From positions 186,001-250,000 of the forward strand of contig JASJOS010000001.1 in NCBI GenBank assembly GCA_030068525.1: a stretch of DNA of 64,000 nucleotides, given 5' to 3'. The DNA is from Xanthocytophaga flava (GTDB taxonomy: Bacteria > Bacteroidota > Bacteroidia > Cytophagales > 172606-1). A program made the translations under genes and the position numbers. Below, in pieces: positions 1 through 9,092 of this stretch. The notes below the pieces were generated by a model. The model was not told where the DNA came from, searched no databases, and saw only the letters and a program-made list of their open reading frames with translations. Numbering within the stretch: the first letter of the stretch is position 1; each line of letters opens with the position of its first letter.

Positions 1-1
1 C

Positions 2-115
2 CCCATTACAGTAGAACGCAATCCGGATTCTGTATATGCTCACATCCGGAAAGCTCTTACTAATAGCTCATACCGAAGGGAAAAAGACAAGGTAGAAGAG
101 TTTTCTCTTGATTGA
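2..115 (+). CDS. C-terminal end of an unidentified protein (cut by window edge)
   Basis: An open frame enters from the left edge and stops at TGA 113-115. The visible 37 residues begin PITVERNPDSVYAHIRKALT and end in an acidic tail (EEFSLD). A terminator hairpin follows directly at 122-150, which supports this being the real 3' end of a gene. The fragment is too short to assign a family. Confidence 0.55.
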   Translation, partial: PITVERNPDSVYAHIRKALTNSSYRREKDKVEEFSLD

Positions 116-121
116 TAAAAT

Positions 122-150
122 GAAAGGCTACCCTATCCAGATAGCCTTTC
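122..150 (+). terminator. Rho-independent terminator after the left-edge gene
   Basis: Perfect 9-bp stem (GAAAGGCTA / TAGCCTTTC) with an 11-nt loop, followed by TTTAT. It begins 7 bp after the preceding stop codon and separates that gene from the LRR operon starting at 181. Confidence 0.7.
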
Positions 151-180
151 TTTATAGATTTGTCTCATACAAGTTTTATT

Positions 181-1134
181 ATGTCAGAAGTAAATAGCGA
201 AAAAGAGAATGTAATGCGGTTGCTGCTCTCCGGTCAAATGGAAAATATTGAGCAGGGGTTAACATTGGCAGATTCTCTGCAAGTTGATATAACAGAGTTT
301 GCAAAGGAGATAGATGAAATATATGATTGGATTGCCAGGATTAATACATGGAATAGGACTCCACTCCCTACAATCGAAAAAATAGATAAAATCTTATCTG
401 AAATATATCTATCTCATTCGGGCGAGCATGTTTCTACACACTTTGTAAAAATATCTCATATACCCAAAGGAATTAAGTATATGACCAATTTAACCTCTAT
501 AAATCTATCCTATAACCAGATTGTGGAACTACCTGTTGAAATTGGCTTCCTTACCAATCTGCGAGAGTTATATCTGGATTACAATTTAATAGAATCTCTT
601 CCCGACACAATCGGAAATTGCTATAATCTGGACGAATTACATTTAGAAGGAAACCACTTGCATACATTACCTGCAACAGTTGGTAACCTGACTCAATTAG
701 AAACTTTAAATCTGGGTAAAAATCAACTGCAATCTATTCCAGCCACAATAGGAAATTGCATACAATTATTTCATCTAAATTTAGCAGACAACAAACTTAG
801 TTCTTTGCCAATAGGAATTAACAAGTTAAAGAACTTGTATTATTTATCGGCAGAAGGAAATCCTCTGGGTTCTTTATCTCCAGAGATTGGGGAACTAACA
901 GGACTTATGAAGTTATACTTAGCAGAGACACAACTAGATAAACTACCAGTAGAGTTTTTCAATTTGCGTGGTTTAGATGTTCTGGATCTTGGAGGTAATC
1001 AACTAACTTCATTATCTCCAGAAATTAGTAAGCTAGGCTATCTCACTTCATTAGGTTTAAGAAAGAATCCAATTTCAGATACCGAAAGAGAAAAGATCAA
1101 GTCTTGGCTACCCCATCATGAGATTAACTTTTAG
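181..1134 (+). CDS. LRR protein, array copy 1
   Basis: 317-residue leucine-rich-repeat protein and first gene of a head-to-tail array. I start it at ATG 181 (MSEVNSEKENVMRLLLSGQ) because every paralogue begins there; a TTG seven codons upstream is not conserved. Residues 1-55 form a predicted helical N-terminal module (LLSGQMENIEQGLTLADSLQ). About nine 23-residue repeats of the type LPxxIGNLxxLxxLxLxxNxL follow, then a C-terminal cap (NPISDTEREKIKSWLP). It has no signal peptide or membrane segment, so it is probably cytoplasmic. LRR proteins of this class are protein-binding scaffolds and the partner is unknown. It ends 9 bp before copy 2, which suggests one transcript. Confidence 0.85.
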   Translation: MSEVNSEKENVMRLLLSGQMENIEQGLTLADSLQVDITEFAKEIDEIYDWIARINTWNRTPLPTIEKIDKILSEIYLSHSGEHVSTHFVKISHIPKGIKYMTNLTSINLSYNQIVELPVEIGFLTNLRELYLDYNLIESLPDTIGNCYNLDELHLEGNHLHTLPATVGNLTQLETLNLGKNQLQSIPATIGNCIQLFHLNLADNKLSSLPIGINKLKNLYYLSAEGNPLGSLSPEIGELTGLMKLYLAETQLDKLPVEFFNLRGLDVLDLGGNQLTSLSPEISKLGYLTSLGLRKNPISDTEREKIKSWLPHHEINF

Positions 1135-1143
1135 GAAAATACC

Positions 1144-2406
1144 ATGTCAGAGGTCAATAGCGAAAAAGAGAATGTAATGAAGTTATTGCTCTCTGGACAG
1201 GAAGAGAGTATTAAACTTGGTTTATCCATCGCCAAAACATTAAAGATCGATATTGCAGATGTGAGGAAAGACATGGACATCTTGTTTGATTGGTATGGAA
1301 AATATAAAAACCTGTCATTTGATAAAAAGATTCTTAAAACTGCTTCCAAAACAGAGATTGATTTCAGTGGACGAAAGATGACTTTTATACCATCTCAGAT
1401 TAGATATTTTGTCAACTTACAAACTTTAAATGTATCCTATAATCAATTAACTACATTACCAGAAGAGATCAGTGGCCTTTCAAACCTGATTTTTTTGATT
1501 TTACCTCATAATCAATTAATCCAATTACCAGAAAAGCTTAACAAGCTTACTAAGATGCGAATCTTAGTCCTAGAAAATAATAAATTCTCCCAATGGCCTA
1601 CTCAACTTAGTACTCTTGTAAACCTAGAATCTTTAAATTTAAAGAATATTGCATTGACTTATTTACCAGAGGGCATTGGTAATCTAATCAACTTACGATG
1701 GTTATCCTTACATAATAACCAATTACAATCAATACCCTCACAAATTGGCAATCTCTCTCAGTTACTATATTTAGACATCTCAAATAATCAGTTGATTGAG
1801 TTACCAGAAAAGCTTGGTAATCTTTCTAGCCTAACAGGTTTACATTTGCAAAATAATAGATTCAAAGAATGGCCTGTTGGAATCAATACCATTTTAAACC
1901 TGACACATATATTTTTAGAAGGGAATCAACTAACAGTATTGCCAGAAAAGATAAGTACTCTTTCAAAACTTAAGCATCTGCATTTACAAAAAAATCAATT
2001 GATAGAACTGCCACAAGGAATTGGAGATCTTTCAAACTTGACACAGCTATTTTCAGAGTATAATCAATTGAAAGAGTTGCCAGGCACCATCGGCAGCCTT
2101 TCAAACCTGACAGATTTGCATTTATCAAACAATCAATTTTCGGAATTACCAGTAGAAATTGGTTCTCTTGTAAACTTGACAGATTTACACTTATCCGATA
2201 ATAAATTGGTAGAAGTACCTAAAGAGATTGGTAATCTTTCTAATCTGAGATATTTAGATTTAAGCGATAATCAACTTAGTTCACTTCCCCCTGAATTTGC
2301 CAACTTAACCAATCTAAGTGCATTAGCATTAGTAAATAATCCTATCTCACTACCAGAGAGGAAAAAACTCAAATCCTGGCTGCCCAATTGTGAGGTTATA
2401 TTTTAG
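1144..2406 (+). CDS. LRR protein, array copy 2 (longest)
   Basis: 420 residues with the same architecture as its neighbours: N-terminal module MSEVNSEKENVMKLLLSGQ up to about residue 60, about thirteen 23-residue LRRs, and a cap ending KSWLPNCEVIF. The repeats are very regular (LPEKLGNLSSLTGLHLQNN type). Several neighbouring units resemble each other closely, suggesting growth by internal duplication. Start ATG 1144 lies 9 bp after the previous stop. No secretion signal is visible. The N-terminal module diverges most from copy 1 around residues 20-60, although the first 15 codons stay almost identical in DNA. Confidence 0.86.
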   Translation: MSEVNSEKENVMKLLLSGQEESIKLGLSIAKTLKIDIADVRKDMDILFDWYGKYKNLSFDKKILKTASKTEIDFSGRKMTFIPSQIRYFVNLQTLNVSYNQLTTLPEEISGLSNLIFLILPHNQLIQLPEKLNKLTKMRILVLENNKFSQWPTQLSTLVNLESLNLKNIALTYLPEGIGNLINLRWLSLHNNQLQSIPSQIGNLSQLLYLDISNNQLIELPEKLGNLSSLTGLHLQNNRFKEWPVGINTILNLTHIFLEGNQLTVLPEKISTLSKLKHLHLQKNQLIELPQGIGDLSNLTQLFSEYNQLKELPGTIGSLSNLTDLHLSNNQFSELPVEIGSLVNLTDLHLSDNKLVEVPKEIGNLSNLRYLDLSDNQLSSLPPEFANLTNLSALALVNNPISLPERKKLKSWLPNCEVIF

Positions 2407-2414
2407 CAAATACC

Positions 2415-3605
2415 ATGTCAGAAGTAAAAAGCGAAAAAGAGAATGTAATGCGGCTGTTACTCTCTGGCCAAATGGACAATATTGAGCTGGGCTTAACGCT
2501 GGCAGATTCTCTGCAAGTTGATATAACAGAGTTCAAAAACGATATTGAAATTATCTTTGACTGGTTTAATATCGGAGATCGTTTTATTGACAAGTTTGAT
2601 CCTACTATTTCCTGGGCGGATAGATATACCCCTAAAAGTGAGTTTCCTTTTCATAAGAAACTTAGGACAGTAACCTTAACAAAAGAAATTTACTTAAAAA
2701 AACGTAATCTAGCATCTATTCCTACCCAAATTAAGTATCTGGTAAATCTGGAAGCGATGGACCTACATAACAATCAACTCACAGAACTACCTATTGAGAT
2801 CACAACACTACACAATCTTAGAAAATTACACCTATACAGGAATCAGCTTTCAGTATTTCCTGCTGAAATCTGCAAAATGACTCAGCTTACTGAGTTAAAT
2901 CTGGGGTATAACCAAATAGACTCAATACCAGCGGAAATTGCTCATATGACCAATTTGGTGTCTTTAGATCTCAATAATAACCAAATAGACTCAATACCAA
3001 CAGAGATTGCCAACCTCACTAGTTTGAAAGGCTTATATCTACGCAATAATAAGTTAACTAACTGGCCATGTCAAATCAATACAATGACTCTGCTTCAAGC
3101 AATAGATTTAAGTGCAAATCCACTACAAAGTATACCTGCTGAAATTGGAAATTTCACTGAGCTTGAAGCATTACAACTCACTTCTATCAATCTCACATCT
3201 TTACCTACTGAAATAGAAAAATTAACCAAACTCACTTATGTAGCATTGTCAAGAAATCAATTTCAATCATTGCCAACCGAACTTTTGGTATCGAATAAAG
3301 ACATTCATCATCTGGATTTAAGTCATAACCAGCTCAAATCTGTTCCCGATCACCTCTTTGAACTTACCAAACTGCAAACTCTCTATTTAAACGAAAATCA
3401 ACTGGAATCTATCTCCGAAAAAATTGGCAATCTGACCATGCTTAAAGAACTTCTCCTGGAGAATAACCAACTACAATCTTTACCCTCTCAAATAACTAGC
3501 TTGACCAAGCTACAAGTGCTTTCAGTAAATGGTAATCCCTTTTCTGAGGAAGAATATAAATGGATCAATGAGTGGGGTTATAATAACATAGGAGATTTCT
3601 ATTAA
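2415..3605 (+). CDS. LRR protein, array copy 3
   Basis: 396 residues: N-terminal module MSEVKSEKENVMRLLLSGQ with the ADSLQVDITEF segment identical to copy 1, then about twelve LRRs. The C-terminus differs from the other copies: instead of KSWLPxCxIxF it ends in an EEEYKWINEWGYNNIGDFY-like tail. The DNA coding ADSLQVDITEF is identical to copy 1 over about 33 bp, indicating recent duplication or gene conversion. It starts 8 bp after copy 2. Probably cytoplasmic, with unknown binding partner. Confidence 0.85.
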   Translation: MSEVKSEKENVMRLLLSGQMDNIELGLTLADSLQVDITEFKNDIEIIFDWFNIGDRFIDKFDPTISWADRYTPKSEFPFHKKLRTVTLTKEIYLKKRNLASIPTQIKYLVNLEAMDLHNNQLTELPIEITTLHNLRKLHLYRNQLSVFPAEICKMTQLTELNLGYNQIDSIPAEIAHMTNLVSLDLNNNQIDSIPTEIANLTSLKGLYLRNNKLTNWPCQINTMTLLQAIDLSANPLQSIPAEIGNFTELEALQLTSINLTSLPTEIEKLTKLTYVALSRNQFQSLPTELLVSNKDIHHLDLSHNQLKSVPDHLFELTKLQTLYLNENQLESISEKIGNLTMLKELLLENNQLQSLPSQITSLTKLQVLSVNGNPFSEEEYKWINEWGYNNIGDFY

Positions 3606-3616
3606 AGCAACAAAGT

Positions 3617-4609
3617 ATGTCAGAAACTACTAATGAAAAAGAGAATGTAATGCGGTTATTACAATCCGGTCAAATGGAGAATATTGAGCTGGGATTGGAT
3701 ATTGCGCGAGCTGTAAATATAGATCTTAGTGATATAAAATCAGATCTTGATGCACTGTTTGAATGGTTTGGAAAGCATAAAAAACTAACCATGAAGAATA
3801 AGTTATTAAAGGCCTCTTCTATTACAGAACTAGGGCTATCCAAACATAAACAACCCTACATTCCGCCAACGATCCGATATTTAACAAACCTAAAAAGTTT
3901 AGATTTTGTACATTGTAAAATTCAAACTCTCCCTTCTGAAATAGGAGAGTTAAAAAGACTTGAGACTCTGGCTTTAGTTTATAATCAGCTGGACTATTTA
4001 CCAACAGAAATAGGTGCTCTTTCTGAATTACAAGAGTTAAATCTATCAAACAACAAAATAAAAGAGCTACCTGTTGAGATTGGTCATCTATCTAAACTTA
4101 AATCATTATATTTATCTAGTAACCCATTAGGGCACTTACCCAAAGAAATAGAAAACCTTTGCAATCTGATAAATTTAAATTTAAGATTTACCCAACTTAC
4201 CTCACTTTCTGAAACACTTATTATTCTTTCAAATTTACCAAAACTAAGTAATTTGTCGTTAAGCAATATCTATTCTTTGCCTACAGAAATAGAAAAATTA
4301 CAAAATCTATTCGACTTAAATGCTAGCTTTTCCCAATTGACAGATTTACCAAAATCGATTGGCAAGTTATCCAATTTGAGATTTCTCCAATTAGAGTATA
4401 ATCAATTAAGTTCTTTACCTTATGAGCTTTATCAATTATCAAATCTATACTCTATGAATCTGAATAACAACCTATTTGCTTCACTTCCTCTTGAAATTAG
4501 CAATCTAAAAAATCTAAAGAGCCTTTCATTACGAAATAACCCTATTCCAGATGATGAAAAAGAAAAAATCAAATCCTGGCTTCCCAGTTGTAACATCAGA
4601 TTTGAGTAG
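3617..4609 (+). CDS. LRR protein, array copy 4
   Basis: 330 residues with the shared N-terminal module (MSETTNEKENVMRLLQSGQ, then MENIELGLDIARAVNIDL), about ten LRRs and the cap ending KSWLPSCNIRFE. Start ATG 3617 is 11 bp after copy 3. It is the last intact gene of the run; a decayed sixth relative follows after 5 bp. Some repeats are irregular (around residues 185-205), unlike the very regular repeats of copy 2. No signal peptide or transmembrane segment is seen. Confidence 0.84.
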   Translation: MSETTNEKENVMRLLQSGQMENIELGLDIARAVNIDLSDIKSDLDALFEWFGKHKKLTMKNKLLKASSITELGLSKHKQPYIPPTIRYLTNLKSLDFVHCKIQTLPSEIGELKRLETLALVYNQLDYLPTEIGALSELQELNLSNNKIKELPVEIGHLSKLKSLYLSSNPLGHLPKEIENLCNLINLNLRFTQLTSLSETLIILSNLPKLSNLSLSNIYSLPTEIEKLQNLFDLNASFSQLTDLPKSIGKLSNLRFLQLEYNQLSSLPYELYQLSNLYSMNLNNNLFASLPLEISNLKNLKSLSLRNNPIPDDEKEKIKSWLPSCNIRFE

Positions 4610-4614
4610 ATTCT

Positions 4615-4855
4615 ATCTCAGAAGCCAATAGCGAAAAAGAGAATGTAATGCGTCTGCTGTACTCCAGCCAAATGGAGAGTAGCAAATTTGGCGGATTCAC
4701 TACAAATTGAAATAACAGAGTTCACACAGAAGATAGAAGAAATAGGTAATCTTAGTAATCCAAAAGAGTTTATATCAAAAGGAAATCATTTCCCATGGGA
4801 AGAACAGGTTAATATTTGTACTTGGCTGCCAAATCGTAAGGTTACATTTAAGTAA
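4615..4855 (+). pseudogene. Decayed LRR-family copy with lost start codon and deleted repeats
   Basis: Directly after copy 4 the shared N-terminus can still be read (SEANSEKENVMRLL, then SSQME), but the codon aligned with the usual ATG is ATC at 4615-4617. After SSQME the frame breaks. The homologous sequence resumes in another frame as NLADSLQIEITEF. Nearly all LRRs are missing: a short IGNLSNPKEF remnant is followed directly by a cap-like tail (CTWLPNRKVTFK) ending TAA 4853-4855. This is an internally deleted, frameshifted paralogue, as expected when recombination acts on a tandem repeat family. Confidence 0.8.
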
Positions 4856-5295
4856 GATACTTCCGTCAGTAACAACATCCCACTAATAGAAGCAATAGCT
4901 GAAGTTGCGATTGTTTATACTTCTTATTGTCTATAACGTCCTGTCTCTGCTCGAATAGATTTTCCATTTGTTATAGATAACATAAACGAATAAGGCAAAA
5001 TCTAATTTTTTACTATTCGATATCTAATTTGTTAAATCAAGAGGAAACCTACAATAGGAAATACACCAATCCACTTGGTGACGGGTATTATTATTGTATA
5101 CTGTACAAATATTAATCTTGAAGAAATACCTATATAATTCATTTATCTTCAAACCTGGCTTATTTTGTACGAAATCATTCTAAAAAAACATTTCAATTAA
5201 AATCAAATCATAAACAATAAACAAGTTACTAAATAAAGAACTCATCATTTATTGTTTTTGTCCTATGTTTCATTCTAGTCGTTTTAGTATTTGTT
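4856..5295. other. Intergenic region, no gene seen
   Basis: About 440 bp of AT-rich DNA between the dead LRR copy and the next gene. I see no coding frame or terminator-quality hairpin. The last 60 bp are T-rich and read in frame into the following gene as a hydrophobic stretch without a standard start codon (see that gene). Confidence 0.5.
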
Positions 5296-5910
5296 ATGGA
5301 CTTTATTTCCAATACTCTGTATGCAGGCTTACAAACCGGAAATTTTGTTGAATCCGGTATTAGTGATAGTAACTTTAAACCCTATGCGAAAGTGATTTCC
5401 TCGAAACCAAGTCAAATAGAAACGCTGCCTGATTATCAACTGGAAACTTATTCTGAGCATGAAGAGAAAAAATATATCTGGAGGAATAAACAGGAAATAC
5501 AGGGAATACCTTTGAACAGACAGATTCTGGAGTCAACAAAGTTTAAGATTTTAAATGAGAATTATGTAAACAGCCAGAGGGAAGAGTGTCAGGGATTTGG
5601 TATTATCAGTGAAGTTTGGGACAAACTATCCACTTCACAAAACAGCCTTGTCACAATTTTAAAAATAGAATTTACACTAGATGGAACACACTATCCACCA
5701 AGGTATGTATCATTAAAAGAACCTGTTTCTGTAATGACTAATAACCGATACAAAGACCTGTTTGGTGGATGGGATGCACAAACATTTATGAATAATACAT
5801 TTGATGTTGGAGAAATTCATGTACTTCAAAATCTATATTTCCACTTAACAAAAGAAGAACTTTATACAGTCAGGTTAGAAGAAGAAAATTTCCACCTTCA
5901 AATTATGTAA
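5296..5910 (+). CDS. Hypothetical protein, 204 aa
   Basis: Starts ATG 5296 (MDFISNTLYAGLQTGNFVES). I do not recognise the family. The protein is soluble-looking with no cysteine-rich or catalytic motif. A central segment (FTLDGTHYPPRYVSLKEP) and a C-terminal acidic region look like a beta-rich fold. In-frame codons upstream of the ATG, back to TAA 5230-5232, encode a strongly hydrophobic run after KNSS (FIVFVLCFILVVLVFVM). It could be a membrane anchor if a rare ATT or ATA start were used, but T-rich DNA produces such runs by chance. A strong hairpin terminator follows at 6016-6065. Confidence 0.6.
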   Translation: MDFISNTLYAGLQTGNFVESGISDSNFKPYAKVISSKPSQIETLPDYQLETYSEHEEKKYIWRNKQEIQGIPLNRQILESTKFKILNENYVNSQREECQGFGIISEVWDKLSTSQNSLVTILKIEFTLDGTHYPPRYVSLKEPVSVMTNNRYKDLFGGWDAQTFMNNTFDVGEIHVLQNLYFHLTKEELYTVRLEEENFHLQIM

Positions 5911-6015
5911 AACCTTCTTTTAAACCATAAGCAAGTTTTTATGTCTGATTTGGCTCTTATTTATGAACTCTAGGTAAAATAGCTATCTATATTTTGCAAT
6001 TTCTAAATATATCTC

Positions 6016-6065
6016 TAGAATATAAAAGCGTCTAGACAAAAATTGTCTAAACGCTTTTATATTCT
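6016..6065. terminator. Bidirectional terminator hairpin
   Basis: A 23-bp stem with one mismatch and an AAAA-type loop (arms AGAATATAAAAGCGT... and ...ACGCTTTTATATTCT) lies between two convergent genes, so it can serve both the plus-strand gene ending 5910 and the minus-strand gene ending 6086. Confidence 0.75.
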
Positions 6066-6085
6066 GATAATTTCTCTACTAAGTA

Positions 6086-6919
6086 CTAGGTAGAGGGATT
6101 CGCTAAAGTGTTTGTAAATGTCAAAGTAGTACCATTACTTAATGTTGCTGTGCCAGTAAGCTCATACCCATCAATAACGGATTTATACCTTATAGAGAAA
6201 CTTGACACTGTGACTGTACTGGAATTAGTAACAAGTATTTTACTAATCTTCCCACTAGTATAATTCGACCCATAAAACTGTAACGCATATCCGTTTAGTG
6301 TCATAAAACAGATATAAAGTCCTCCAGTAGGAGGTGTAGTAGTACCAGGCGTATATACATATGTGTCAGGAACAACAGATGCATTAGTAGGTGATGTATG
6401 ATCACGAACAACCATTCCTCTAACTTCATATACACTCCCACTTCCTGTAGTGCTACCAATAGGTTTTGGACGTTCGACAATTCCAGACTGATCACTCCAA
6501 TATGCTTTCAAATCCCCAAAATATTTGATTATTTCATCAATAGTAATTGCATTCGGAAATGTTGGCTCAATGGCAACAAACTTTTCATTATTTACCATGG
6601 ATGATAATGTAGGAAAGTTCTGGAAAGTCACTAATCCATTGGAAAAACCTGATATAGGTTCTCCATCAGTATTACCAGTCTGATCTACTACAGTTGGGCG
6701 AATTAGGCTTTTTCCAAACTTAATACCCCCACCATAGCTGGAAACATATTCTCCATCTGGATTCTGAGTAATCCAATAGGCATCAGATGGTAATACCTTT
6801 GCGCTACTGCTAACGTGTTTAGTATTAGATTCAGGCTTTACTATTTCTTGACTTCCACAAGAAGCAAAGAAGGTTAAAATAGCGGTGTAAGCGAGTAGTA
6901 AGCTACAACTCTTTTTCAT
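6086..6919 (-). CDS. Predicted SPII lipoprotein of unknown function
   Basis: 277 residues. The N-terminus MKKSCSLLLAYTAILTFFAS ends at a lipobox-like FASC with Cys21, indicating signal peptidase II processing and membrane anchoring, probably in the outer membrane. The mature part is rich in Ser, Thr and Gly and looks beta-stranded (for example VTVSSFSIRYKSVIDGYELT near the C-terminus). I recognise no domain. It is monocistronic, bounded by the convergent terminator on one side and a long gene-free stretch upstream. The region is accessory in character. Confidence 0.65.
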   Translation of the reverse strand: MKKSCSLLLAYTAILTFFASCGSQEIVKPESNTKHVSSSAKVLPSDAYWITQNPDGEYVSSYGGGIKFGKSLIRPTVVDQTGNTDGEPISGFSNGLVTFQNFPTLSSMVNNEKFVAIEPTFPNAITIDEIIKYFGDLKAYWSDQSGIVERPKPIGSTTGSGSVYEVRGMVVRDHTSPTNASVVPDTYVYTPGTTTPPTGGLYICFMTLNGYALQFYGSNYTSGKISKILVTNSSTVTVSSFSIRYKSVIDGYELTGTATLSNGTTLTFTNTLANPST

Positions 6920-7705
6920 TGATAATGGGTTTTGTTTAATGAGTGGCTAATCTTATGAAGTATTATATTTACACCGAAAAAGTAACGCACAAATAAAACC
7001 AATACATAGTAAACAACCAACAAAACAATGAATTTATTTACACGTATAAGTATAAATAACCAAAAAAAATCACTAGTCAAAAGAAATACTTATATCCTCT
7101 ATAAATACAGTTATTAAACATACTATACTAGAAAATATATTTACGAGTTAGTAAAAACACTACAATCACGTTTTATAATCTCAATTTGCAAACAATCTAA
7201 AAACTATATATTTAACGACCATAAATTGTTTCCTTATAGTGGTTAATGTACAAATAATCAATACCATAGAAAGAATTATTACTCGTCCTTTCAGTGAGTG
7301 ATTTGTCATATTTTTAAAGCATCAACGAATAGATTTTGTAGCAAACTGAGACTATTTTGCGTCATTCAGTCCTTTATAACATAATTATTGGGTAATCTTT
7401 TTATATGATATTAAAAATTTTGGATGGGCTTTATTAAAAATAGAGTCATAAAGGTGCTTTCATAACTCTAACTCATTCAGTAAGATGAGAAAAAACAGTT
7501 TCGTCTCTCCAAACGTAGGGATTCTTCTATATTAAAAATCAGGTTGTTAAAACTAGGTAGATTAGTAATAACGTGACAGCCTGCTTACTAGCGCTCCACC
7601 AATTTAGTATCTAATTGTTCGCTGTCTCTGCATATTGATGCTAAACAAACCTGCACTAGTCTGAGTTGTTGGTAAGTCAAATATCTGATCTTTAGTAATA
7701 CTGCG
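6920..7705. other. Gene-free AT-rich region
   Basis: About 790 bp upstream of the lipoprotein gene without a convincing frame on either strand. It must contain the lipoprotein promoter; I could not identify a clear TAnnTTTG element. It leads directly into the zone of decayed minus-strand genes. Confidence 0.4.
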
Positions 7706-8010
7706 TTATACTAAGGCTTCATAATTACCCCAATTCCACTCTAATTGCCAGCAGTCCATATATTGACTTAGTTTGAGAATAGATGTTTCTTGCACATTAT
7801 TTGTGTTCAATATGAACCAGGATTACTAGTAGCTATCAATTCAAAGTATTTCCATTTGTATCCATTAAACAAGTTTACTATCACATAGTTATCAAATCGA
7901 TTAGGCATGGAATGAGCCTACACACACCTACAATATATTTAGAAAGTAAGGAATTTCATCATCAAACCATCTGTATTGTTTGGATACTCCTGATTTTTGT
8001 AAGAGAGACA
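7706..8010 (-). pseudogene. Decayed gene, three readable fragments
   Basis: On the minus strand three protein-like pieces follow each other in order but are broken by stops and frame changes: SLLQKSGVSKQYRWFDDEIP plus YFLNIL (about 8008-7930), MPNRFDNYVIVNLFNGYKWK plus YFELIATSNPGSY (from 7908), and NNVQETSILKLSQYMDCWQL plus EWNWGNYEALV (ending at TAA near 7706). The composition (W, Y, D, E, N rich, without low complexity) is that of a real protein rather than random AT-rich DNA. The family is not recognised. Confidence 0.5.
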
Positions 8011-8304
8011 TACTATACCATCCTATGAAATATACTTTGATATGACGAAAGCAGGACTCAATGGATGGTGCAGGCAGGACTGATTTAATTGCAGTATGGC
8101 AATAATTATTGCCATTTTATAGACTTTTCCTTATGAAAAGAGGGAATTACGGTCAGAGGCGGATCGGCCTAATTATCTGTCCAGTTTACTTACAAAAACA
8201 ATGATATTATACACCTCTATTGTTCAATTATAGCATTATAGTCCAGAGTAACAATTGACATCCCAATAAAGATAGCGCAGGCACTCCATAAGAGCATAAA
8301 TGCA

Positions 8305-8487
8305 TTAGTGGTGAAATTTATCACAACCTGAACAAAACCTGAATTTCACATCTGATAGATCATAACTAATCAGACCACATACCAAACATTGGATTCCTTC
8401 TGTTTTCCTGTCAGGAGCTAATATAAACTGATAAGAGAGAGATGTTTGTTGGCATATCTTTTCATAAATAACCTTTTCTGTTTCCAT
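8305..8487 (-). CDS. Small zinc-ribbon protein, 60 aa, possibly a remnant
   Basis: I start it at ATG 8487 (METEKVIYEKICQQTSLSYQ); an upstream TTG is less likely. The C-terminus carries two CxxC knuckles (CLVCGLISYDLSDV, then CSGCDKFHH). This matches the small CLxCGxxSYxxxDxxxRYCxxCHxFH proteins common in bacteria, which probably bind zinc. The start lies 4 nt after the stop of the decayed frame at 8492-8715, suggesting a former coupled pair. Past the stop, a neighbouring frame encodes a hydrophobic stretch (MLLWSACAIFIGMSIVTLDY). The gene may therefore once have been longer and is now frameshifted. Confidence 0.5.
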   Translation of the reverse strand: METEKVIYEKICQQTSLSYQFILAPDRKTEGIQCLVCGLISYDLSDVKFRFCSGCDKFHH

Positions 8488-8491
8488 GACT

Positions 8492-8715
8492 TCAGTTTGT
8501 TGAATAATTTTCCAAAACTGCTTGTGGCTTGTAAATGCTGAGTTCGTCAACTACAAATAGCACCCTTGCCAGAATAGGTAGACTAATCTGGCATTGGAGA
8601 AAATACCATTTGGTAGTTGGATCAATATAGTTGATAGCTAGCTGGAGGATCGGAATGGGACCGATTTGTGCAAGGTCATTCTGCAATAATTGTACCTCAC
8701 GAATCTGTAAGCTAC
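8492..8715 (-). pseudogene. 5'-truncated gene remnant
   Basis: An open minus-strand frame of about 74 codons reads as real protein: REVQLLQNDLAQIGPIPILQ, then LAINYIDPTTKWYFLQCQ, then LYKPQ-like SIYKPQAVLENYSTN. It has no ATG or GTG start and an in-frame stop lies just upstream (near 8716). It overlaps nothing else and ends 4 nt before the zinc-ribbon gene. The family is unknown; I read it as the 3' part of a gene that has lost its beginning. Confidence 0.4.
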
Positions 8716-9092
8716 TTCATACAAATATATATATAAAAGTATCTTGGTAATAGCCATTCGTATTAGTATCTGAAGCTGATTATAGTTCAGCAAGTAAAGT
8801 ATAACCGTGTAGTGTTAATATAGGCAGCAGTAGAAAAATCTCCCCATAATTTTAAAAGATTATTCTCATATTACTCAGATTGGCGTGTAGTAATAACTAT
8901 ACATGCAATACTTTTCTATCGGACTCGATTCATACCATACGTATCTCAAAATGAACCAGGTTTAACCTCATAAACCAGGCAACTTTGAGTCAATCTTCAT
9001 GTGAAGGCAAACAAGCAATAAAGCACAGGCATCGTTTTTGTATTTTTACTACTTATTAATTAAATGTTTGGAAAAAATTCTTTGTTACCCCA

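Noticed and set aside
181-4609. Short direct repeats of about 69 bp, considered as a CRISPR or minisatellite
   Set aside because: They are coding LRR units of 23 residues in frame, with diverged sequence; there are no spacers.
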